Below, one piece after another: positions 26,208-33,918 of a stretch of DNA of 64,000 nucleotides. Every line of letters starts with the position of its first letter. Position 1 is the first letter of the stretch. Origin of the DNA: Pseudomonas kilonensis (GTDB lineage: Bacteria > Pseudomonadota > Gammaproteobacteria > Pseudomonadales > Pseudomonadaceae). A model generated the notes under the pieces. It made no database searches, was not told the origin of the DNA, and saw only the letters and a program-made list of their open reading frames with translations. The position numbers and the translations under genes were made by a program. Location of the stretch: contig NZ_LHVH01000005.1 in the NCBI RefSeq assembly GCF_001269885.1, forward strand, positions 106,895 to 170,894, in the 5' to 3' direction.

Positions 26208-26503
26208 TCCTGGTCGTGGCCCTGATGATGGCCGTGACCTTCCTGCCGCGCGCCCTGCCGTTGCAGATCAATACCGAACACTGGCCGCCCTTCGTCGCCC
26301 GTGCCTTGGAATACCTGCCAGTGGCGATCGTCGCTGCCATCAGCCTGACCCCCTTGCTGATCAAGGACCAGCAGATACAACTTGATCGCCCTGAATTCTA
26401 TGCCGCGATACCGACGCTGTTATGTGCGTATTTCAGCCGCAACCTGTTTCTCAGTGTGGCGGTGGGCACGGCGGCGTACATCGCGCTCGGTTCGTTCCTG
26501 TAG
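26186..26503 (+). CDS. azlD: AzlD-family small exporter subunit
   Basis: A 105-residue membrane protein with three to four hydrophobic helices, matching AzlD/YgaH (FLPRALPLQI, FVARALEYLPVAIVAAISLT, YFSRNLFLSVAVGTAAYI). It completes the AzlCD exporter. The start ATG 26186 lies inside the azlC end. Its last 84 bases are read antisense by the 3' end of the facing lysR gene. Confidence 0.9.
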   Translation: MPDQTFLILVVALMMAVTFLPRALPLQINTEHWPPFVARALEYLPVAIVAAISLTPLLIKDQQIQLDRPEFYAAIPTLLCAYFSRNLFLSVAVGTAAYIALGSFL

Positions 26504-27346
26504 CGTCAGGTCCACTACATCGTGCAGCGCCTGGCCGGACAGCTCCGAATTGTTCACCGCCAGGCGGACCTCAAGGAAGTCTTCGAAGTCCGGGAAAATC
26601 GCCAGGCCGTTGCGCAACGCCGCCTCCCGGGATACCAGCCCCAGGCCATCGAGTTGCGTGATCAACGACAACGTCAGCGTTTCACTGCAGGAATACACCA
26701 TTCGCTGGCTCGACCCATATTCGCCCAGGCCTGCATCGAGAAAACGCAGGAAACTCTGGGAATACGGACATTCTTCTGCCGGACGCACCTGAAACTTGTC
26801 ACCGAGCAAGCCAAGGGAATCGTCTGCGTCGCCACAATGGGCGCCGACCACCCGCACCTGTACATCCGGCATGGTGATGCTGGTAAAACCGCCCTGCGGC
26901 TGCCCGATCAGGATCGCCAGGTCAAAATCTTCGTTCCTGAGCTTGCTCAGGTTCTCCATCGATTCGGCGTAGCTGAACTCCAGCTGATACTGGGGGAACA
27001 CGGCGATCAAACGGTCGATCATCCGCCGGTTGAACTCCGCCGGCAGGGTGGTATTGAGTGCCACTCTGAGGGTGCGCTGTCGCGGCGTCTTGAGCGCCGC
27101 GACTTTCTCCTCCAACTGCCGGGTGGCAACCAACACCTGATCCATGAAGGGGGTCAGTTCCGAGCCTTGGCTCGTCAACGTCAGGCCCTTGTTCGAGCGT
27201 CGGAACAACCGGAAACCGAACTGTTCCTCAACCTTGTTCAACTGCGCCGCCAACGCCTGCACCGTGAGGCACGAATGCTCGGCCGCTGCCGACAACGAGC
27301 CGGTCTGCACGATACGCATGAGGTTGCGTAGGGTTCTGCTATCCAT
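26420..27346 (-). CDS. LysR-family regulator, convergent with azlD
   Basis: A 308-residue LysR protein with the N-terminal helix-turn-helix MDSRTLRNLMRIVQTGSLSA / LTVQALAAQLNKVEEQFGFR and an effector domain (RVALNTTLPAEFNRRMIDRL, EDFDLAILIG). It differs from the second LysR in the window and is probably the regulator of the dioxygenase-GNAT-azlCD operon, sensing an amino acid; that role is inferred from position. The last 28 codons, basic and unconserved in look (TERDVRRRAHRHTEKQ), lie over the azlD 3' end. Confidence 0.85.
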   Translation of the reverse strand: MDSRTLRNLMRIVQTGSLSAAAEHSCLTVQALAAQLNKVEEQFGFRLFRRSNKGLTLTSQGSELTPFMDQVLVATRQLEEKVAALKTPRQRTLRVALNTTLPAEFNRRMIDRLIAVFPQYQLEFSYAESMENLSKLRNEDFDLAILIGQPQGGFTSITMPDVQVRVVGAHCGDADDSLGLLGDKFQVRPAEECPYSQSFLRFLDAGLGEYGSSQRMVYSCSETLTLSLITQLDGLGLVSREAALRNGLAIFPDFEDFLEVRLAVNNSELSGQALHDVVDLTLQERTERDVRRRAHRHTEKQVAAEIRT

Positions 27347-27741
27347 GAGGTAATGCCCTCTGCTTAAGTGGGCTCGCTATTGTTGTGCACCTGGTCCGGG
27401 CCAGGCAGTGCATGCTGGCTATCATCATGCACCTTGCCACGATTGTCGCGATTTTGTGCCGAAAAACGCTCGGAGGCGATGGTTGGAGCTTATGCGGAAT
27501 TTGGGGATTTTGCCCAGTCGGTGCTGGTCGGGATCAGTTAGCAGGGTCATAGGTGGACTGTCTTGCGACAAATCCTGCGTGAGTCTTACGCCCGCCCCTG
27601 GTTACGTTTGTTGACTTGGGAAGTCATGCCGAATTGTTCAAATAGGGGATCTGTGGAGTCCACTTGCGAATAAAAACTTAAAAATAATCCATATCTGTAC
27701 TATCCTCTAAGCACCACCCCGCGACAAAGGAGCCCAAACCC
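27347..27741. other. Divergent intergenic region with dyads
   Basis: No gene seen. Between the lysR and antitoxin starts are two dyads: CCTGG-TCCGGG-CCAGG at 27391-27406 and GTGCATG-N11-CATGCAC at 27408-27432. The latter fits the spacing of LysR-type operators and lies about 70 bp upstream of the lysR start, so autoregulation is possible. An AT-rich stretch at 27670-27710 probably carries the toxin-antitoxin promoter (TACTAT at 27698-27703). Confidence 0.45.
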
Positions 27742-28152
27742 ATGGCGACTTCCTCCATCACGCTCAACGCACAGCAACAATTGGACTCCCCGGACGCGGG
27801 TCGAGTCGCGTTGAAGTTTTTCTTCAACCTCATGGCGCTCTGGGGCTGCAGCGTCGAACAGCAGCGCACATTGCTGGGCAAGGTGGGAAACACGACCTTC
27901 TACAAATACAAACAGCTGCCGGAAAACGTGAAGTTGCCTCGCGATACGCTGGAGCGCATTTCCTACCTCATGGGTATCCACAAGGCGCTGAGCATTATCT
28001 TCAGCAATAGCCGGGACCGTGCTTATCAATGGGTCAGCAGTCCGAACACCGCGGCACCGTTCAACGGCCAGTCGGCGCTGTCCTACATGCTGACCGGACG
28101 AGTGGTGGACATCGCCGATGTGCGGCGATACCTCGACGGAGTGCGCGGTTAA
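27742..28152 (+). CDS. Xre/MbcA/ParS-type antitoxin of a RES toxin
   Basis: A 136-residue protein. The N-terminal half is a degenerate helix-turn-helix (LMALWGCSVEQQRTLLGKVG, NTTFYKYKQLPENV), and the C-terminal half matches the DUF2384/MbcA-ParS-Xre antitoxin region that caps RES toxins (LERISYLMGIHKALSIIF, YQWVSSPNTAAPFNGQSAL). CAAAGGAG at 27725 gives a good ribosome site. The stop overlaps the toxin start (TAATG), the usual coupling for RES-Xre pairs. It should both neutralise the toxin and repress the promoter. Confidence 0.88.
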   Translation: MATSSITLNAQQQLDSPDAGRVALKFFFNLMALWGCSVEQQRTLLGKVGNTTFYKYKQLPENVKLPRDTLERISYLMGIHKALSIIFSNSRDRAYQWVSSPNTAAPFNGQSALSYMLTGRVVDIADVRRYLDGVRG

Positions 28153-28829
28153 TGGTGCCACCACTGGCGGACCCGCAATGGAAACGGGCCTATCGGATCG
28201 TCAACAGCAGCTTCCCGCCGATTTCGCTGTTTGAAGACGTACTCGACCCCGAAGACCTGCCCACGGCCTACGCCCTGGAAGCGCTGACCAACGATCGGCT
28301 GATGGAACAAGCCGGCGTGCTGTCCCGGGTCCGCCCCGAGGATCGCATTTCCGGGCCCGGCTCCTCTCCGGTGATGGCGGCGTTTACCCACATCGGCAAA
28401 AGCAGCCGCTTCAGCGATGGCACCTTCGGCGTCTACTACGCCGCCAGCAGCCAGGAAGCCGCCATCGCCGAGACCTGCTACCACCAGGCGCGATTTCTTG
28501 GCGCGACCAACGAGCCAGACCTGGAGTTGACCATGCGCACCTACGTCAACAAGGTCGTCAAACCTCTGCACGACATCCGCCACGACTACCCCCACCTCCA
28601 CAACCCGGACCCTACCGCCTACGGCCCGTCCCAAGTGTTTGCCCGGCAGCTGCGTGAAACCCTGTCGTGGGGGCTGCTGTACAACAGCGTCCGCCTGCCC
28701 GGCCACGAATGCGTGGCCGCGTTTCGCCCGCCGGCGGTTTCGATTCCGACGCAGGGCAAGCACATTCGGTACGTCTGGAGTGCCCAGAAGCGGGAGATTT
28801 CGTTTGTGTTTGAGGTGAGTCAGGTGTGA
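28152..28829 (+). CDS. RES-domain toxin (NAD+-degrading type)
   Basis: A 225-residue RES-family toxin; characterised members kill or arrest cells by consuming NAD+. The active-site residues are visible as the early Arg in WKRAYRIVNSSFPP, the Tyr/Glu pair in GVYYAASSQEAAIAET, and the late Ser in LYNSVRLPGHECVAAFRPP. The start ATG 28152 shares a base with the antitoxin stop. A 34-bp perfect palindrome follows 20 bp after the stop. Confidence 0.88.
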   Translation: MVPPLADPQWKRAYRIVNSSFPPISLFEDVLDPEDLPTAYALEALTNDRLMEQAGVLSRVRPEDRISGPGSSPVMAAFTHIGKSSRFSDGTFGVYYAASSQEAAIAETCYHQARFLGATNEPDLELTMRTYVNKVVKPLHDIRHDYPHLHNPDPTAYGPSQVFARQLRETLSWGLLYNSVRLPGHECVAAFRPPAVSIPTQGKHIRYVWSAQKREISFVFEVSQV

Positions 28830-28848
28830 GTCAGGCTTTTAGGGTGTT

Positions 28849-28882
28849 TTATGGCTGGGCAATAATTATTGCCCAGCCATAA
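28849..28882. terminator. 34-bp perfect palindrome after the RES toxin
   Basis: Each half is TTATGGCTGGGCAATAA or its exact complement, with no spacer (28849-28865 and 28866-28882). A second dyad, TTTCAATA / TATTGAAA, follows at 28884-28908. The first ends in AATTTTC, so it can act as a terminator; perfection over 34 bp is unusual. Confidence 0.75.
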
Positions 28883-28928
28883 TTTTCAATAATTCGTGAG
28901 TATTGAAAGTAGAGGCTGCTGTGCAGCC

Positions 28929-28956
28929 CAGCGGGAGCAAGCTCCCTCGCCACAAA
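28929..28956. repeat. Single REP-like element (CGGGAGCAAGCTCCCTCGCCA)
   Basis: The sequence GCGGGAGCAAGCTCCCTCGC at about 28930-28949 matches one arm of the nested repeat at 23904-24065. It lies before the chemoreceptor stop. Confidence 0.7.
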
Positions 28957-28968
28957 AGCGCCGATTGA

Positions 28969-30576
28969 TCAAATCTTGAACTGCTGCACCGAAGCCTGCA
29001 TCGACCCCGCCGCATTGTTCAATTGATCCGCCGTTTGCGTCAGGGTGTGAATCGAGCGGGTGTTCTCACGGGACTGCTCGGCAATCGACTCCACCCGCTG
29101 GGCCATCTCATCACTGGCCTTGGATTGCTCGGCAATGGTCTGGGAAATTTCCTCCACCACTTCGGCCGCATGCCGGGCACCGGTGCGGATTTCGCTGATG
29201 GACACCCCGGCCTGCTGGGCCAGGTCGACGCCTTCGTCCACGCGGCTGACGCAAGCCTGCATGTTCGCCACCGCGTCCCGTGCGCTGGACTGGATGCGCT
29301 CGATCATTGCGGTGATTTCCTGAGTGGACTGGGTGGTGCGCGCCGCCAGGTTGCGCACCTCGTCGGCCACCACCGCAAAACCACGCCCCGCCTCACCGGC
29401 ACGGGCGGCTTCGATAGCGGCGTTGAGCGCCAGCAAGTTGGTTTGTTCGGCGATGCTCTTGATCACCTGGATGATGGAATGAATGTCCTCGGACGACGCG
29501 TCCAGCGCCGTGATCTTGCTGGACGACTGGTTGACCACCTCGGCGATCCGGTTCATGCCTTCCACCACGCCGAGAATCACCTGGCCGCCGCTGCTCGCCA
29601 AATGCTCGGACTGTGCTGAAATCGTCCGGGCGCTGTCGGCGTGCTGATGGATCTGGCTGATATTCGCCATCATCTGCTCCATGCTCGCCGCCATGCTGGT
29701 CGCGCTCTGGGCCTGCTGGTCGGCGCTGGACACAATCTGCCGCGCCGTATCGCCCAAATCCCGGGACGTGCCGTGCAACTCATCGCTCTGGCCGCGGATC
29801 GTAGCGATCATCTGCCGCAGATTGGTCTGCATCTGCTCGATCACACCTTGCAACTGACCCAGCTCATCCTTGCTCTGAGCCCCCATCGAGCGCTGCAGAT
29901 CCCCTTGGGAAATCGCCTGGGTATTGAGGATGATCTTGTTCAGCGGCGTAAGCACCGCCTTGAGCAGGCTCCACGATAACAGCGCCAGCGCCACGCAGGT
30001 GGCCAGTAACGTCACGATCAGCCAGCGCTCCGAGGTGTGAATGCTTCGGTCCTGATGCTCGCGCGATGACTGCGCCTGGTTCTCGATCAGTTCGCTCACC
30101 GCCTCGTTGCGCTCCTCCAACGCCGAGAACGCCCCATCGAACTCCGCCCGCAACGCCTGGCCATCCTGGGCACCGTTCAGGGCCTTGCCGATGACTTGCT
30201 TGGCTTTATCGATGTAGGTTTCGACCTGCGGCTTGAGCTCGCCAATCGCCGTGGCGACATCCCCAGGCAACTTGGCCTCGGCATTTTCGGCGATGACCTT
30301 GCGCATCCGCTGCGTATGTTCATCGAATGCCTCCAGCACCTCCTTCGCCCCCTGGGCATCCCCCGGCTTCACCAGCAGAGCGGCGAGCACATCGGCACGA
30401 ATGGCGTCGTGCATCATGTCCGCCTCCATGTGCTTGCGCATGGCCGAAATACTGGTCTCGTTCTGCACCAGGGCCTCGGTCATGGAGTGATAACCCCACA
30501 ACCCGATACCGCCGAGCAACAGCGCAAAAGAAAGACTGACCAACCCCGAGCCTATGACCTTGGTGCGGATCTTCAT
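28969..30576 (-). CDS. Methyl-accepting chemotaxis protein
   Basis: A 535-residue chemoreceptor. The first transmembrane helix is at about 8-30, the periplasmic ligand domain of four-helix-bundle (4HB_MCP) type at about 31-185, the second transmembrane helix at about 186-208, and a HAMP domain follows ([27 protein letters not shown]). The signalling domain ends with the hairpin tip [35 protein letters not shown], and the two methylation helices flank it. No CheR-docking pentapeptide is seen at the C-terminus (SVQQFKI). The ligand is unknown. It is monocistronic. Confidence 0.92.
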   Translation of the reverse strand: MKIRTKVIGSGLVSLSFALLLGGIGLWGYHSMTEALVQNETSISAMRKHMEADMMHDAIRADVLAALLVKPGDAQGAKEVLEAFDEHTQRMRKVIAENAEAKLPGDVATAIGELKPQVETYIDKAKQVIGKALNGAQDGQALRAEFDGAFSALEERNEAVSELIENQAQSSREHQDRSIHTSERWLIVTLLATCVALALLSWSLLKAVLTPLNKIILNTQAISQGDLQRSMGAQSKDELGQLQGVIEQMQTNLRQMIATIRGQSDELHGTSRDLGDTARQIVSSADQQAQSATSMAASMEQMMANISQIHQHADSARTISAQSEHLASSGGQVILGVVEGMNRIAEVVNQSSSKITALDASSEDIHSIIQVIKSIAEQTNLLALNAAIEAARAGEAGRGFAVVADEVRNLAARTTQSTQEITAMIERIQSSARDAVANMQACVSRVDEGVDLAQQAGVSISEIRTGARHAAEVVEEISQTIAEQSKASDEMAQRVESIAEQSRENTRSIHTLTQTADQLNNAAGSMQASVQQFKI

Positions 30577-30732
30577 TGCTTACTGCTCCTTGGAGCGGGG
30601 GGAATTCTGGGAAAGTGTAGTCGAGCGCCAGCCGAGCCTTGGGACAGGCCAAGCTCTTATCTGAGGCTATCGGCGGGGGAGTTGATTAGATGAATACGCC
30701 GCAAATTGTTTGGGCCAGGGACAGGGTGAACC

Positions 30733-30832
30733 TGTGGCGAGGGCGCTTGCTCCCGCTGGGCTGCGAAGCAGCCCTTCTTTAACTGCCCCGGCAGACTAAA
30801 CCCAATGCTGCCCCGCTCAGTGAGCAGCATTG
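30733..30832. repeat. REP-like element and hairpin
   Basis: GTGGCGAGGGCGCTTGCTCC at about 30732-30751 is a REP of the class seen at 23904. It is followed by a hairpin, CAATGCTGC at 30803-30811 with GCAGCATTG at 30824-30832, just after the stop of the DUF3077 gene, which may be its terminator. Confidence 0.6.
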
Positions 30833-30844
30833 CGCCTGCGGTTC

Positions 30845-31123
30845 TTAAGCAGGATTACTCCCCGGCGCCTCCAGCACCTTCACCACATCATCGATGACGG
30901 CCTTGCTCATATCCTGTAGATAACACGACGCCCAGGCATATCGATCCGTGCTGCGAATCATCGCCGCGTCCTCGGCCAGGACCTTGGCGACGTGGAGCAG
31001 GTCGGAGGCGTGGGACAGGGCTTCGCCGATGGGAATGCCGCTGTTGACGCGGAATAGCGGGCGGTCGGAGTGGTAGCAGAAGGGGGTTAGGCCTGGGGTT
31101 TTGAGGTCTTGCGGATTTGGCAT
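30845..31123 (-). CDS. DUF3077 family protein
   Basis: A 92-residue soluble protein of the DUF3077 type common in Pseudomonas (TPFCYHSDRPLFRVNSGIPI GEALSHASDLLHVAKVLAED). Its function is unknown; the fold looks like a helical bundle after a short strand. ATG 31123 (MPNPQDLK) has AAGGAG at good spacing; longer frames run into the structured leader. The leader upstream (31149-31360) is highly folded and probably regulatory. Confidence 0.75.
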   Translation of the reverse strand: MPNPQDLKTPGLTPFCYHSDRPLFRVNSGIPIGEALSHASDLLHVAKVLAEDAAMIRSTDRYAWASCYLQDMSKAVIDDVVKVLEAPGSNPA

Positions 31124-31148
31124 TGTCTGGCTCCTTGACTTGAAAGAG

Positions 31149-31360
31149 CTGCCACCGACCTTCTCACAGGTTGGGGTGGCAGCCATGCGCGGGGTGAGAA
31201 TCCGGCAATCAAGGCAACCGGTAGACCCGAAGGTCTCCCACGCACAGCCGCCATAAAACGACATCGCAGACGAAAAAAAAACGCCGCGATGGGATTATGG
31301 GCGCTTTTGCGCCTTGATTGCTTCGGGTTCTCACGCCCGGTCGCTGAATTGGCAGCGACG
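31149..31360 (-). ncRNA. Large folded leader upstream of the DUF3077 gene (candidate structured RNA)
   Basis: Three nested or serial stems are visible. GCTGCCACC (31149-31157) pairs with GGTGGCAGC (31175-31183). A long arm, GGGTGAGAATCCGGCAATCA then AGGC (31192-31215), pairs with GCCTTGATTGC then GGGTTCTCACGCCC (31311-31338), with CTT left as a bulge. GTCGCTG pairs with CAGCGAC at 31340-31359. Inside the long arm is a small hairpin AGACC-CGAA-GGTCT near 31223-31236. I recall near-identical blocks upstream of DUF3077 genes elsewhere in P. fluorescens. It could be a cis-regulatory leader or a mobile DNA element; the sequence alone does not decide. Confidence 0.5.
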
Positions 31361-31511
31361 TTCAGAGAGTAGCGGGCGATTGGGTAGGGTGCAATCGTGG
31401 CGCGATGCTGGCGGGTGAGGTTTTGGTATTTTTATGGATAGGCAATAATTTGCGTCGCTGTCGAAATAGTCGGCTGCCGACGCGCGAGACAAGCGACTGG
31501 AGGAAATTCCA
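31361..31511. other. Unassigned intergenic DNA
   Basis: No gene, repeat or recognisable remnant was found here. It carries the start of the AT-richer island. Confidence 0.4.
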
Positions 31512-31709
31512 ATGGATGATGGATGCGAGCAATTTCAGCAGGACGTGTTCGGCCCTGAACATCAAATGACAGAGCCAGAAGCCTTGTCAAACCGGGGCCA
31601 GTTGCCCTCAGAGTCGGTCCTAATGAGAGATGATGTAGCCTTGATCCATAAGGTGCGAGAGCGGCTTGCGGCCCCACAACGAGTTAAAGTTTCTATGAAT
31701 GATCTATAG
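31512..31709 (+). CDS. Small unrecognised reading frame, 65 aa
   Basis: A 65-residue frame (MDDGCEQFQQDVFGPEHQMT ... KVSMNDL), acidic, with no membrane segment. The only support is a good ribosome site, GGAGG at 31499-31503, eight bases before the ATG. Protein similarity is not recognised and the surroundings look like decayed mobile DNA, so it may be a remnant read by chance. Confidence 0.25.
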   Translation: MDDGCEQFQQDVFGPEHQMTEPEALSNRGQLPSESVLMRDDVALIHKVRERLAAPQRVKVSMNDL

Positions 31710-31836
31710 CCCTGAATTCGGTGGGCAGGAATGACACAGTCTGTACGGACCGGACACAGTCGGAAGGGTACCTTCCAATGAAATTTTGAGGGTAGCTGTC
31801 CCGGTAGTTGATTTCAACTGGTGACCCTCTTCGTAA

Positions 31837-32748
31837 TCACCAGCCTTTGGCGTCAGTCTTCCATAGCTCAGGAAAGCCCATGCGCTGGAAGTGCGCGACG
31901 CCATACCTTTCCTCCATTGACGCCAGCCTCGCTTTGAAGGTGCCGTTAAATCCTATCGAGCTCAGCAAGACATGAATCACTGTAAGCGAGGCGTAGACCG
32001 TCTTGTTATCGGTGAACTTGATGTCTTTGAGCTTTAGGTTGGTGGGAGAAACCCCAAGTTTAACGTCGATGAACCGGTCGTGATGAGCAGCCATATTCCG
32101 AAGCACGGTTAGTGCATGTAGCCAGCTTTCGAACACTTCCACCTGTGTGATACCGAATTTTGACGAGATGACTCTGCGGTCAACCGGGTCTCTGAGCATT
32201 GCGAAAATTTTCGACCAGGTACCCAATGTCACGCATTCGCTCATCGCCCAGCTGGGCGGCAGGTACGGGTCGTCGTAGCTCTCGTAGTAGGCTTTTATAT
32301 AAAGCCGGGATGAGGCCCGTTCCACCTCTCCCTCGATTTTCGACAACATTTGCCCGATGCCAGCGCGTCCTTTTGGGGCAAATATGTCCGTTTTCAGGTA
32401 CCAGTGCGGGGAGTACTTGAGGCTCAGCAGGTTACAGATCACGGTGCGAACGGCGACCTCCAGCCTTTCCACGGACTCCATGATAATGGCGCGAATTTCT
32501 CGATCGCACTCGTAACGCTGACAGATAAGCTCAAACGTTGTATTAGGCAGGAAGTTTTTGGTGGCGGGGTCTTGGAGCTGATACCAATAGCCCTTCAGTC
32601 GGAAATGCCCCACGTACGAGATGTATTTCAGGGCAAGGTCGTCGTCGTCAACGATCAATCCTTGCGTCTTCAGCTTGGCGAGCAGTGCCTGGGGTGTGAA
32701 AGCGGTTTTCGCAAATGGGAGCTTTGCTGCGGTAGCCTGCTTGGCCAT
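31837..32748 (-). CDS. Abi_2 family abortive-infection protein (AbiF/AbiD-type, HEPN)
   Basis: A 303-residue Abi_2 protein. The N-terminal block YISYVGHFRLKGYWYQLQD and the following REIRAIIMESVERLEVAVRT and SPHWYLKTD segments are typical of AbiD/AbiF. The HEPN nuclease motif R-N-x3-H is intact as Arg217-Asn218...His222 in TVLRNMAAHHDRF. Such proteins cleave RNA to abort phage infection. ATG 32748 has GGAG at good spacing; a TTG two codons earlier is less likely. Immediately upstream on the same strand lies a compact structured RNA ending in a terminator, so translation depends on read-through, as in type III toxin-antitoxin loci. Confidence 0.9.
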   Translation of the reverse strand: MAKQATAAKLPFAKTAFTPQALLAKLKTQGLIVDDDDLALKYISYVGHFRLKGYWYQLQDPATKNFLPNTTFELICQRYECDREIRAIIMESVERLEVAVRTVICNLLSLKYSPHWYLKTDIFAPKGRAGIGQMLSKIEGEVERASSRLYIKAYYESYDDPYLPPSWAMSECVTLGTWSKIFAMLRDPVDRRVISSKFGITQVEVFESWLHALTVLRNMAAHHDRFIDVKLGVSPTNLKLKDIKFTDNKTVYASLTVIHVLLSSIGFNGTFKARLASMEERYGVAHFQRMGFPELWKTDAKGW

Positions 32749-32763
32749 GGTCAAACTCCAGGC

Positions 32764-32838
32764 AAAAAAAACTCGCCTTTTGCACGCCTGCTTTGGGGCA
32801 GGACCCTACCCGTTGGATAGGACGTGTGGCGAGTGTGT
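32764..32838 (-). ncRNA. Candidate AbiF-type structured small RNA upstream of the Abi_2 gene
   Basis: Read leftward, the RNA folds into a closed multibranch structure. The outer stem is ACUCGCC (32834-32828) with GGCGAGU (32777-32771). A second helix, CACG (32826-32823) with CGUG (32786-32783), encloses two hairpins: CCUAUCC/GGGUAGG with a 3-base loop (32821-32805) and CCUGC/GCAGG with a 6-base loop (32802-32787). Eight U follow the outer stem (32771-32764), making it an intrinsic terminator. A promoter fits exactly upstream. I recall a described structured RNA motif beside AbiF genes; membership was not checked. Confidence 0.7.
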
Positions 32839-32845
32839 TGAGTCA

Positions 32846-32874
32846 AGGTTATTCGTCTTTGACAGAGGGGTCAA
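32846..32874 (-). promoter_or_regulatory. Sigma-70 promoter for the small RNA / Abi_2 unit
   Basis: Leftward -35 TTGACC (32874-32869), a 17-base spacer and -10 TAACCT (32851-32846). The predicted start near 32839 coincides with the 5' base of the folded RNA. Confidence 0.65.
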
Positions 32875-32994
32875 TCACTTTGGTGGGATCTGACAATCGC
32901 TTTAGGGCAAAGCGACGTTCGGAACCTGTGACGGGTACTCTGCCCGCAAGGCGCCCAGCGGCGCTATGCGCAATGCTGTTCTCGTGCAAGACCA

Positions 32995-33010
32995 CTGTTT
33001 TCATATACAG
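32995..33010 (+). promoter_or_regulatory. LexA (SOS) box
   Basis: CTG-TTTTCATATA-CAG matches the CTG-N10-CAG LexA operator with an AT-rich core ending ATATA. It lies 12 bp before the start of the next gene, so LexA would block its transcription until DNA damage. Confidence 0.6.
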
Positions 33011-33022
33011 TTGTGATCCGTT

Positions 33023-33292
33023 ATGGCCCGTGATTTACCCCCATTCCGGCCTGTGACGAAGGCCGAACTGCGCTACATCTGGACCAATCATCCCGAGAAC
33101 CGACGATTGGTGCTCGAAATTGAGTGTTACAGTCGTGTGATCGCAGAAATTGACGTTTTGTACAAAACCACGCACCAAGCGTGGCGCTATCACTTAGGTG
33201 GCAACCTGACCGCCCTCCATCTCCTTCAGCAAATCATGACCGCAGAACGCCAGCGCTTACCTGCGGAGATCGTTGATGCGGATCAACCCTAA
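33023..33292 (+). CDS. Small hypothetical protein behind a LexA box, 89 aa
   Basis: An 89-residue soluble, mostly helical protein (MARDLPPFRPVTKAELRYIW ... HLLQQIMTAERQRLPAEI) with no recognised domain. The ATG at 33023 has no strong ribosome site and follows a LexA box by 12 bp, so the message may have a very short leader. Its stop overlaps the end of a convergent membrane-protein gene by 4 bp. SOS control suggests a role in damage or phage response; that is inference only. Confidence 0.55.
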   Translation: MARDLPPFRPVTKAELRYIWTNHPENRRLVLEIECYSRVIAEIDVLYKTTHQAWRYHLGGNLTALHLLQQIMTAERQRLPAEIVDADQP

Positions 33293-33918
33293 GACGAAGG
33301 GGGGGTATCAGTTTGAGTCAGGTGTTTTTTTATATTATCTGAAAGATGAGCGCTTCCCATTAGAAATAAGTTGTTTATAAGGTCTAGTGTGAAGTACATG
33401 GAGAGCCAAAAAGAAAACCAGCTAGCGAGTCTCAAATAGAGGTGGTCGATAAATATTTTCTGAAATATTCCAATCGCGATCGTTGCGGTTATTATAATTA
33501 AAGGAAGTGCCATTTCTGTGTTTAGCAATAGTACGGAGCCAGATTTGTTGTTCTCCTTGTTATAACCCTCGAAACCGTTCTGAAGGTCTTGAACAAATTT
33601 TCTATCCAGAGCGAATATTAGTGCATACACCCCGATTCCAAAGCCTAGGAGGTTAGGTAATATGCTAGTGGCTAGTTCGCCTGGGGTGACCTCTACCTTG
33701 TAAGAAAGGTATGAGCAAGGGAGGAGTGAGTTGATAAAGTCGGGCATTAGCAAGATGGCGACGCTAAGGCAGATAAAGAATGGGAAAAAATAAATTTTTA
33801 TCCATGCCAAGATCCCAGCAAACTGATCGTCAGCTTTAACGTCTCCATCGTAAGCGTAGGAGTTGAAAACCTTCAGTATTACTCCGATAATTGGGATTTT
33901 AGTAAGTAATCTAAACAT
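33289..33918 (-). CDS. Hypothetical membrane protein, third gene of an unknown operon
   Basis: A 209-residue protein with about four transmembrane helices (hydrophobic runs near residues 40-60, 85-105, 135-160 and 170-190) and a short polar C-terminal tail (SDNIKKHLTQTDTPPSS). No family is recognised. ATG 33918 has AGGAGA at an 8-base spacing and overlaps the preceding gene by 8 bp. Codon use is AT-rich compared with the flanking core genes, which suggests transfer. In a defence-type locus such a protein could be a membrane effector, but nothing in the sequence proves it. Confidence 0.6.
   Translation of the reverse strand: MFRLLTKIPIIGVILKVFNSYAYDGDVKADDQFAGILAWIKIYFFPFFICLSVAILLMPDFINSLLPCSYLSYKVEVTPGELATSILPNLLGFGIGVYALIFALDRKFVQDLQNGFEGYNKENNKSGSVLLLNTEMALPLIIITATIAIGIFQKIFIDHLYLRLASWFSFWLSMYFTLDLINNLFLMGSAHLSDNIKKHLTQTDTPPSS

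Noticed and set aside
31432..31677. Possible insertion-sequence remnant before the Abi_2 gene
   Set aside because: No transposase motif, terminal repeats or target duplication could be made out; left as unassigned DNA.
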